Shown one piece after another: positions 56,686 to 64,000 of a stretch of DNA of 64,000 bases. The position numbers and the translations under genes are program-made. The first letter of the stretch is position 1, and each line of letters opens with the position of its first letter. The notes under the pieces are model-generated. The model was given only the letters and a program-made list of their open reading frames with translations, ran no database searches and was not told where the DNA came from. The stretch lies in NCBI GenBank assembly GCA_018398575.1, contig JAGTXZ010000014.1, positions 620,001 to 684,000 of the forward strand, given 5' to 3'. The stretch comes from Ampelomyces quisqualis. Lineage: Eukaryota; Ascomycota; Dothideomycetes; Pleosporales; Phaeosphaeriaceae.

Positions 56686-57870
56686 ATGGCGCCTAAGCCG
56701 CGTCTTGTCACAGCCAAGGCGCTGCAAGCTCTTCTTATACGCATTGGGTCTGCTTCATCTGGTACCAAGGACGTCCTACATCAGCGTTTCAAGAAGGACG
56801 TGGTCCAGCCAGGCTTACATAATGGACACCAGAATACGAAGAGTAGGAGTCTTCGAATCATCAGCATCGACATGGGCATCAAGAATCTCGCGTACTGCGA
56901 CGCATCGGTAAAATTCTCCAGAAGGAATGCAATGAGCCCGACAATGGACATCATCCGCTGGGATAAACTCAATCTAGTCGATGCAGCAAAGGAACCCAGC
57001 CGCCGGCTATCTGCACCAAATCCTGTCGAGAAAGACTTGGTCGATGAAGACGAAGACGCTGATCCGTACTCGTTGACCGTGCTCTCCGAAACTGCCTATC
57101 GTTTCGTTACCGAGACGGTACTATCAGGCGCACCGGACATTATTCTCATTGAACGACAACGATGGAGATCAGCTAGCAGTGCTGCTATCCAGCAATGGAC
57201 TGTCCGTGTGAACACGCTGGAAGCCATGTTGTGGGCTGCCCTCAAGACTATCCTAATAGAGACTCGAAATTCGAGAACAAAAGCTCTCGATGCGAAAAGA
57301 AATTACGAAATCTATGGAGTCGACCCAAAGCGCGTGGGTCAATACTGGCTGTCCCAGCACGCACAAGCCATAGCAGACCGGCAAGGCGTGTCACCTTCAG
57401 AGATCGGCATCGAAGACCTTGCAGAAGGATATGGCAATGAACCGTCTACCAGAAAGGTTCCGCGAAGCAAAGCAGAAAAGAGGGCCAAGATCGCGTTGCT
57501 GCGCTCATGGTTAGCTATAGAGCCTGCGTCCACTGCATCTTCGATGCCAAATTCTGCACCAACCATTACATTCACCATCGGTCAAGGCGCAGCAGCTGCA
57601 CGTCAGGCTCTTTCCACGACAAAAGTCACGAAGTCAAAAAACAAGACAATCGCGGCTAAGAATGGCGCTGTGCAGGAAAAGGACATGACGAAGCTCGACG
57701 ACATCACCGATTGTTTCCTACAGGGCGCTGCATGGGTCGCTTGGGAAGCGAACAGAGAACAGCTACACGACGTGTGGAAAAGAAAAGAAAACGGCAATGC
57801 TAACCTTACCGAGTTGGACGACGATACCCTCAAAGCGATGATCGAAGTAACAGGGCAAAGCACGAGATGA
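56686..57870 (+). CDS. CCE1: Mitochondrial Holliday junction resolvase (CCE1/Ydc2 family), 394 aa
   Basis: Single exon from ATG 56686 (MAPKPRLVTAKALQALLIRI). The N-terminal 45 residues form a SAP-like helix pair (GTKDVLHQRF). The RNase H-like resolvase core follows. Strand 1, RIISIDMGIKNLAYC, carries the first catalytic Asp. IILIERQRWRSASSAAIQQW carries the catalytic Glu and the helix that follows. Later comes KLDDITDCFLQGAAWVAWEA with the closing Asp residues. CCE1 cuts four-way DNA junctions in mitochondrial DNA so that molecules can part. The N-terminus is basic (KPR...) and could be a presequence. Between the strands a Lys/Ala-rich stretch (about 300-325) is probably a surface loop. Length suits filamentous-fungal homologues. 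Confidence 0.92.
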   Translation: MAPKPRLVTAKALQALLIRIGSASSGTKDVLHQRFKKDVVQPGLHNGHQNTKSRSLRIISIDMGIKNLAYCDASVKFSRRNAMSPTMDIIRWDKLNLVDAAKEPSRRLSAPNPVEKDLVDEDEDADPYSLTVLSETAYRFVTETVLSGAPDIILIERQRWRSASSAAIQQWTVRVNTLEAMLWAALKTILIETRNSRTKALDAKRNYEIYGVDPKRVGQYWLSQHAQAIADRQGVSPSEIGIEDLAEGYGNEPSTRKVPRSKAEKRAKIALLRSWLAIEPASTASSMPNSAPTITFTIGQGAAAARQALSTTKVTKSKNKTIAAKNGAVQEKDMTKLDDITDCFLQGAAWVAWEANREQLHDVWKRKENGNANLTELDDDTLKAMIEVTGQSTR

Positions 57871-58207
57871 CCAACCTTGGCAGCAGACCTGGCTTTTCTA
57901 AACTAGCCTTGCATTTTCCAGACTATCGGCGAAACAAGGCTTTACAAAGGCGAATACTCCATGTAGCAATGCCTTGATAATTCCTGTCCTCGGTCATCCA
58001 TCGATCGCTTTACACGTGCTTGTTCCAGCCCTGCACGCACGCGGCGCGAAAAATTAACCCCACCTTGACTTCCCCGCCATGACGTGCGTAAACTTCTTTC
58101 AGTCATCACTCTCGTCGGCTTATCTGCGTCAATGTACCTCAGTAAACTTACTTCATGAATGAGTTAATTCCCAAATGTAGTCAGAAGTCTCAAATTTCCA
58201 TCGACTG
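57871..58207. other. Intergenic, no gene seen
   Basis: 3' UTR of CCE1 and the upstream flank of the tRNA gene. Confidence 0.5.
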
Positions 58208-58300
58208 GTCTCAGTGGCGCAATGGTAGCGCGTTGGACTTCTACCGCAAGAAACACATTCGGTCATCCAAAGGCTGCGGGTTCGAGCCCCGCCTGAGATG
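58208..58300 (+). tRNA. tRNA-Arg (anticodon UCU) with 21-nt intron
   Basis: A cloverleaf folds by hand. Acceptor GTCTCAG pairs with CTGAGAT (G1-U72 wobble), with G73 as discriminator. The D stem is GCGC/GCGC with loop AATGGTA. The anticodon stem is TTGGA/TCCAA with loop CTTCTAA after removing the intron. The T stem is GCGGG/CCCGC with loop TTCGAGC, and the variable loop is AGGCT. The anticodon TCT reads AGA and AGG. The intron lies at the canonical place after position 37, at 58244-58264. The mature length is 72 nt, and the 5' half resembles yeast tRNA-Arg(UCU) in the TGGCG and GACTTCTA stretches. A T5 run (58302-58306) right after the gene fits a Pol III terminator. Boxes A and B are both present. 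Confidence 0.92.
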
Positions 58301-58866
58301 CTTTTTGTGTTTGTCCTTCTGCGCTTCTGTTTTGCTTGTGCGATGGACGTTGCGGAAAGGGGTTGTAAAAACAGAACACGGGGGCGGGCGGACTTGGGTG
58401 TTACGGTGTGGGCTGACAAGAGTTTTTTTGGGGCCCGTGTACGAACGGGGGACGGACGGGGGAACATGAAAACTTGTGAAGAACCACACGTTTGGCGAAT
58501 GCTTCACAATGTGCACAGCAAAAGGATCGTGGCAGGATAGAGCATGTCAAGTGGCATGCGAGAAGCTTTTTCATTCCTCGTTATGTCGATGGAGTAACAG
58601 CAGGGTAGGTAATGATGCAAATATAACCGCCCAACGAGCTACATCCCATAAGTTCGTCCGCCTTATCCTCCCATCGTAGCAAGTGGCCTGCGGCCGACAA
58701 GGCTTGTCTTTTACCAGATAATTAGTCACATTAGCCCCGCTGCTCTTCAAGCACCTGTTTCCCTGCGCTCAGCCCCTAAGACTATGGCCGAGCCCCAATA
58801 GATTGAATATCAACAAAAGAGTCGCAAACAAGACCAGCCAGCTAGTCTGCGTCTAAAGAAATGGGA
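58301..58866. other. Intergenic, no gene seen
   Basis: It begins with the T5 Pol III terminator at 58302-58306, then about 560 bp without a gene, up to the 3' end of the next minus-strand gene. Confidence 0.5.
58302..58306 (+). terminator. Pol III T-run terminator of the tRNA gene
   Basis: TTTTT starts two bases after the tRNA discriminator base, the usual position for RNA polymerase III termination. Confidence 0.8.
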
Positions 58867-60408
58867 TTAAAACTGCTCGCGCTCATTGAAGCTCTCAACG
58901 CGATCAGCGAACGATCGCGTCAAGCCGACAGATGCCCAAAAGTCGTCACTGACATCCTCGCGACGCGACAGACGCTCCAGCAGTGATCGCGCTTCGCGAA
59001 GCTCTCGGTCGAGCGCCGGAGAATTGGATACCATCAGGGGGACTTCGTCCTCGCTAGCAGATAGCGGGCCATCTACAGGTCCATCCAATTGCTCCATGCG
59101 AGAAGGGTCGACCGTGTGCTCACGCATACTGGTTGATCGGTAAGGGTTACTCATAAACTCACGGAGACCTCTTCGGCTGATGATTTGGCTTGGTCTATAG
59201 GAGTCGTGGACGTATGCAATCGCGTTGCGGCTACGCTCGAGCACACGTCGAGAATAGGGCTCCGGGACGCGGTGTGGAGGCTCATATCCATACGACTCAC
59301 GTTGGGCTCTGCGCAGGTTGGCCGAGTTGTAGCGATTGCTGATGGCCTCTGCGGTAGGAGCTGCTTCGTCCTCGGCCTCGGTGTCAGAGGCGGTATCATC
59401 GTCCGAGGTTTCGCAAGCGCGGAGACGTTCTTCGGCTGGAAGCGACGGTCGTCGCGAAGGTACAGTGAAATGTGTGTGCGACGATGATGCAGATGTGTTG
59501 GAACTGCTGGCGCGCGAGCTGAGGTGTGCATTCGAAAACGACGCGGATGCTGCGGCTGACGTAAACGAAGACTCGGCGGTAGGTGCGACGGCGTCAGGCA
59601 CAATTGTTCCGTAGAAAGTCTCCCATTGTGAGCTTTCTGAGGGGCTGAAGCTGCGCTCGCGGTCTCCAAGCCCATCGACGGTCGAGGCTGGGCTCCACGA
59701 TTCGCGCAAGGAGCTCGCGGGTAGGGGACCATCAGCAATGTTGCGGCGGCCCATTCTGCGTAGTGGAGGAAAGCCAACCGCGTTGCTGTCGCTGCTTGAC
59801 GGGCCATCATCCAGGCCCTCGGCGCTATCGTCACCCCTGAGCGCAGGCTCTCGTGAGTCCCAACGTCGCGCGAGCAGCGCGTGGAGTGAAGCCTCGGTGT
59901 CAGGGACCGCACCTGCCGTGCGCTGTTCGTCATCGCGTGGGTCCAATCCATGGTAGGAGTCCGTGTTGCGAGACGCCGCAGCAGGCGCAAAGCCTGGCGT
60001 CAAGGCTGGGAGGGACCGCTCGTGCGCCAGAGAGGCGCGCGTCTCCCAGGCACGCGCATCAGGATCGGAGCGGTTGCGCATGCGACGGAAGCTAGCATCC
60101 TCGCGCTGGAGGCTAGGGGGGTCCCTCGAGGAGTCGCTGCCGCGGTAAGCTGACCTCGACACCTCTGGGACGGGTGGCGGGGCTAGTCGCGTGCGAGCAT
60201 GCGAAGAGCGCGAGACAGGCTCAGCATGCGGCGACAGGCGGGGAACATGGCTCAGAAAGTCGGCTTCGAGGGCACTCTGCGATCCTGGCGATCTCGTCGG
60301 TCGCATGCGACGTCGAATGGGGGACCGCTGGCCCGTCACGTCGGCGCGCAACACGTCCTTCAGCTTCGCATTCTCCTTGGGGACATTCCAGCCGACCGGG
60401 ATGCCCAT
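58867..60408 (-). CDS. Disordered conserved-ended protein of unknown function, 513 aa
   Basis: Read from ATG 60408 (MGIPVGWNVPKENAKLKDVL); the frame is open a little further upstream but without an ATG, so an upstream exon is possible. Most of the protein is low-complexity, rich in Ser, Arg, Pro, Asp and Ala, with charged blocks such as TSDDDTASDTEAEDEAAP. Two ends look more ordered. The N-terminus has WNVPKENAKLKDVLRADVTG, and the C-terminus has ALDRELREARSLLERLSRRE followed by DDFWASVGLTRSFADRVESF. The C-terminal helix pair may be a protein-binding segment. No signal peptide or membrane helix is visible. I do not recognise the family. It is divergent from FOL3 with about 620 bp between. Confidence 0.7.
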   Translation of the reverse strand: MGIPVGWNVPKENAKLKDVLRADVTGQRSPIRRRMRPTRSPGSQSALEADFLSHVPRLSPHAEPVSRSSHARTRLAPPPVPEVSRSAYRGSDSSRDPPSLQREDASFRRMRNRSDPDARAWETRASLAHERSLPALTPGFAPAAASRNTDSYHGLDPRDDEQRTAGAVPDTEASLHALLARRWDSREPALRGDDSAEGLDDGPSSSDSNAVGFPPLRRMGRRNIADGPLPASSLRESWSPASTVDGLGDRERSFSPSESSQWETFYGTIVPDAVAPTAESSFTSAAASASFSNAHLSSRASSSNTSASSSHTHFTVPSRRPSLPAEERLRACETSDDDTASDTEAEDEAAPTAEAISNRYNSANLRRAQRESYGYEPPHRVPEPYSRRVLERSRNAIAYVHDSYRPSQIISRRGLREFMSNPYRSTSMREHTVDPSRMEQLDGPVDGPLSASEDEVPLMVSNSPALDRELREARSLLERLSRREDVSDDFWASVGLTRSFADRVESFNEREQF

Positions 60409-61025
60409 GGCGCGTGATTTTTGTGTGGTCAAGGAGCGGAAACGATATCTCAAGGGCAGATGTGGTGTTGATGCGGACGCGCCCTGGCGCTGGTTCGGAG
60501 GAGACGAACTAAGCCCCAGACTGGAGGCAACGGCGCTAAGGGGACGATGAGGCTGAGGCCTGGGGCAGATCAGAACAGCAGACTTTCCAGGGCTGCTTAA
60601 GCGATTAAGGCGTTCTACAAGGGGCTTTCACTGTGTCGACACCCCCGTACTCGCCTCATCCACTGTTGCTAAGTACGTCTCCGAAAGCGCACACCAACCA
60701 TCGAAGCCGGTCGGCAGGTGCGACTAGCGCAATTGCCACATCCGGCCAGGGCAACGTCGTTCGTGCCTTGCTGTCCAGTACCCGATTTGACTCACGACCA
60801 ACCACAAACCAAGTTTCACAAGCCGAGGCACATCTGCCTGGGCCATCGTTGCCTGCATCGATTGCGCTCGAGCAAGACAATTGTCTGAAATTTGAATCCT
60901 CTCGCCCATCGTGGCGTCAAGTGATCCACGCAAAAATTTTGGATCCACGCTGCGCGAACACGCACCGGAGTACTGGTCTGAGTGACCAAACCTCGCTGTG
61001 AGCCTACGCACAGAAGTTGGAAGAC
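60409..61025. promoter_or_regulatory. Divergent promoter region between the disordered-protein gene and FOL3
   Basis: About 620 bp between start codons. A plus-strand open frame at 60633-61001 has no recognisable content. No strong motif was picked out. Confidence 0.45.
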
Positions 61026-63032
61026 ATGATCCAGCCGGGCTTGGAGCGAATCACTCTCTTGCTGAAAAATGTCGAATTCCCATGGAAAGCCATACATGTC
61101 GCCGGCACCAACGGCAAAGGGTCTATATGTCACGTCGCCTCACACATCTTGAGACGCAGATCCATTCGCACCGGCACATTCACCACTCCGCATTTGGTGG
61201 ATAGGTACGTGCTTCGTCACGTGTCCCTAGCTGCACCTGGCTGATCTCACTGTAGGTGGGACTCTATACTCATCAACAACGTACCCGTCAAGGAAGACGC
61301 TTTCAAAATAGCAGAGAATCAGATTCTTAAACTCAACGCTCAAAATAAAATCGGTGCCTCGCCATTCGAGATCCTCACCGCCACTGCCTTGACCTGCTTC
61401 AACAAGGCAAAAGTCGACATAGGCATTGTCGAGGTGGGCATGGGCGGAAGGCTAGACGCCACCAACATTCTCAACAACCAAGCCATATCAGTGATATCGA
61501 AGATTGCACGCGACCACGAAGAATTCCTTGGGAAAACCTTGGGGGAAATTGCTCTACACAAGGCGGGTATACTCCGGTCCAATGTGCCCTACATTATCAA
61601 TCCCACAAATGAACGATTTGTGCAAGAATTAATCGACGAATACGCCCGAGAGATTGGAGCAGGACCCCGCCTTTTTGGGGACACTAAAGAGCTTAGGGAA
61701 GACCTCTACAGCAACAAAGGTTGGCGAGAATACGCTCTCCAACAGGAACCGTTCCAGCGCGATAATGCGGTCCTGGGCATCGTCGCTGTCAAAACTGCCA
61801 TGAAAGGCTTAGGAAGGGTTTACAGTGACATGATCGTAGAAGAGCTTAGCAAAAAACGTGCACAAAGCATTCCTGGTCGCTTCCAGCAGATCAAAGTCCC
61901 GCAAGTGTTTGGGAACGAGCACAATGATGGCAGACACATCATTTTGGACGGAGGCCACAACCTCGATGCAGCCATTGCCCTCAAGGAATATGTTTACAAA
62001 AAGGCTCGAATCGAGCGTCAAGAAGAAGGAGATAAGCCACCGACAGGAGGATGGGGCGTGAATTGGGTGGTTGCCATGACAAAAGGCAAAGACGCGAAAA
62101 GCTTTCTGCGCGAGATTCTGCGGCCATGCGACAGAATCATCACCACTTCATTTGGCCCTGTCCAAGGCATGCCGTGGGTGAAACCCATGGACCCTGAAGC
62201 CCTTCTCAAGATAGCCCAGGAAATCCACCCTGGTATCCTTGGCTTCGCTATGCCACGGGTGGGCGCATTCCGAGCATTGTGCGCGTCAAAGGCTTTCCAC
62301 CAGCCGGGCAATCGGTACGTAATGTGTGGCAGCTTGTATCTCGTCGGCGAATTTTTCCGCGAGATGAGAGCAATGCCGAAAGCGCACTGCTTCTGGGGTA
62401 GATACAGGTGGAATCCAGCGCAAGATGACATGCGCCAGATGCATCGGCAAGAGATTGCACGTGTCAATGACTTCTGGCGCAACTTCGGCAACGAAGCCGT
62501 CACATCTGGTCAAGACACGGTGACAACTGCGGAACATGCATCGCGACAGTTGGAATCTGAACTGCAAGCCCTGCACCAGCAAATCAACTCAATCAAGTTC
62601 AAGGAGAACATACCTCTAACTGCTCAATTATCCACAATCAACTCTTCTTCATCCCCGGATGACAGCAATCAATTCGACTCCGACTGTCAGCCCTTCAAAC
62701 ACAACCCCGAACCATCTGGCCGCCCCTTTCTCGGGAAATTCAAAGACCTCCGCGAGCGCAGCAAGATGCTGCGCGACCACGTGGAAACCCAACCCGGTTT
62801 CTATCGCAGCTTCGAGACTGAGCAAGGAGATGGCACGACGCGCAATCAGCCTATACGCTATAGCAATCTAAACCCGCTGGCATTTGAAGAGATCGGCAAA
62901 CGAGACGGGGGGCCGAGCAAGGTACGATTGCATTATGGTGGCGTGCAGAGTCAGGATCGGAGGATCTTTGCAAGGCCGACTTTTCTGGCCAAGCAGAAGT
63001 TTGGGGCGCAGGGGGGTGTGGCCCAAGGGTGA
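61026..63032 (+). CDS. FOL3: Dihydrofolate synthase (FOL3/FPGS family) with long C-terminal extension, 651 aa
   Basis: Two exons, 61026-61204 and 61256-63032, joined across a 51-bp intron at LVDR|WDSILIN. The Mur ligase-like fold is clear: AIHVAGTNGKGSICHV (P-loop), TFTTPHLVDRWDSI, FEILTATAL, VEVGMGGRLDATN, VISKIARDHEEFLGKTLGEI, HKAGILRSNVPYI, IPGRFQQ and HIILDGGHNLDAAIAL, up to YVMCGSLYLVGEFFRE at about residue 450. The enzyme adds glutamate to dihydropteroate to form dihydrofolate. Normal homologues end there. This one continues for about 200 residues: AHCFWGRYRWNPAQDDMRQM, QEIARVNDFWRNFGNEA, a Ser/Asn linker, then FLGKFKDLRERSKMLRDHVE, RYSNLNPLAFEEIGKRDGGP and RPTFLAKQKFGAQ. The extension has folded-looking, motif-like parts but I cannot name it. 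Confidence 0.9.
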
Positions 63033-63455
63033 AGAGTAGAAAACAGGTCGAGATTGTACGATAGTGTACGGAGTAGGTTTGGGGGCGTATATAAGTTGTA
63101 GGTTTTGGTACGAATGTAACTTCTCCATTGATGCGCAGTAATGCAGGGGGCTGGCCAAGAGTGTGCATAAGAGTCGAAGACTTTTGATAATGTACCATGT
63201 TTCAATGCGAGAAACAAATCTGATGAACGTAGAATGATGGGCTGTAAGACCTTAGTTGTGAGTATACACGGACAGACACGCAATATAGTCGTTGATAAGA
63301 AAATTGAAAATGGCGGGCATGAACTGTCATTCAAGTATCAATTTGCACAAGCCTTTCGCTCCTGATATAAACTCATAGCTACTCAGCGACCCGCCGGAAC
63401 GCCATGCTTTTTTATATGCATCCCAACCGGTCTTCATTTGTCATCGACTACTCCT
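63033..63455. other. Convergent 3' region
   Basis: 3' UTRs of FOL3 and eL31. No coding sequence was seen. Confidence 0.5.
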
Positions 63456-64000
63456 CTACGCGTCCTCGACGACCTGGGTGTGGAGACCCTTGGGGTCCTT
63501 GACGTTGACGGCCTGGACGTAGGAGTAAAGCTTCTCCTTTGCGCCCTCCTCGTCGTTACGCTTACGGCTGATGCGAACACGGAGGCGGTAAGGAACGCCC
63601 TTGATGCCGGCTTCCCAGACTTTCTTGTTCAATTGGGGGTCGAGGCGGACGTCCTTGGTGCCCTATCAAATTTGTTAGCATGCCGTTCAGGACATCGTCT
63701 GGCCCTTCGCGTTGACACAAGATTGCACATACCATAGCCTTCTCAGCGAAGCCCTTGATCTCCTTAATCGCACGGGGAGCCCTCTTCTTGAAGCTGACAC
63801 CGTGGACCTGTGAACCCCATGTATTAGCCTTATGTTCTTCTTCAGTCTTCCGCCCGATACCCGCAGGGAGCCAGAGAAGAACAACAGAGGCTGCAGATCT
63901 CTCATGGAGACTGAGCCATCTAGATGTTCGTCTCCGACTGTGCAGGCCATCGTTGGACTTCACCAAACTGAATCAACATACTCGCTTGTGTAGGTGGATG
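63456..64000 (-). CDS. RPL31: 60S ribosomal protein eL31, 3' exons (partial at window edge)
   Basis: Three exons on the minus strand, the first cut by the window edge: 64000-63982 (ending ...IHLHKR), 63807-63733 and 63662-63456. The second exon reads VHGVSFKKRAPRAIKEIKGF then AEKAM; the third starts GTKDVRLDPQLNKKVWEAGI and ends ...GLHTQVVEDA. These match eL31 from fungi to animals almost residue for residue. The protein sits near the peptide exit tunnel of the large subunit and helps dock chaperones and targeting factors. Introns are 174 and 70 bp, both in phase 0 where checkable. The long first visible intron is common in fungal ribosomal protein genes. The N-terminal codons lie outside. 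Confidence 0.95.

Noticed and set aside
60633..61001. 122-codon open frame before FOL3
   Set aside because: It contains no recognisable domain, overlaps the promoter region, and is not in phase with the FOL3 start.

Overview
The window is nuclear DNA of a filamentous ascomycete. Almost every gene has short introns (about 40-110 bp) with GT..AG ends, products match Pezizomycotina families, and a few family forms (2EXR-type, HET and the 143-residue 'WGFLIGPK' families) suggest Dothideomycetes, probably Pleosporales. That placement is inference from protein style, not from a search. Coding exons were joined by hand from donor and acceptor sites and checked for reading phase; lengths below are for the spliced products.

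Left part (1 to about 13.5 kb): accessory and decaying DNA. It holds the first codons of a dienelactone-hydrolase-like gene (minus strand, at the window edge), an orphan HExxH putative metalloprotease, a collapsed acyl-CoA/malonyl-CoA synthetase relic, an HxxxD acyltransferase whose last splice junction makes a stop, a shattered peroxisomal-type acyl-CoA oxidase, a small 2EXR-type protein, and a HET-domain relic. The three acyl-CoA genes side by side look like the remains of a small metabolic (possibly secondary-metabolite) cluster.

Middle part (13.6 to 25 kb): housekeeping genes return, namely the N-terminal acetyltransferase ARD1/NAA10, a conserved unknown 487-residue protein, the phosphoethanolamine cytidylyltransferase ECT1 and a p24 cargo receptor. 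Between them is a looser stretch with a fragment of a fungal unknown family, an APH-like kinase and a frameshifted short-chain dehydrogenase.

Right part (25 to 64 kb): dense, conserved gene space. It encodes SWC4 (chromatin), a Yck-type casein kinase 1, NUP133 (nuclear pore), DRE2 (cytosolic Fe-S assembly), an STF2-like protein, the polarity protein AXL2, a GNAT, a short RecQ helicase, a UBA/zinc-finger/UBX protein, an Scs2-type VAP, asparagine synthetase, a vacuolar PQ-loop transporter, a Mid2-like wall sensor, a small secreted Cys protein, the mitochondrial resolvase CCE1, an intron-containing tRNA-Arg(UCU), a disordered unknown protein, dihydrofolate synthase with a long C-terminal extension, and the 3' exons of ribosomal protein eL31 at the right edge.

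There is no sign of a CRISPR array, phage or intact transposon. No convincing new multi-gene system was found. The points most worth checking are the decayed acyl-CoA gene group, the HET relic whose stops all fit C-to-T change, two introns whose retention would give altered but open proteins (AXL2, DRE2), and the dihydrofolate synthase C-terminal extension.
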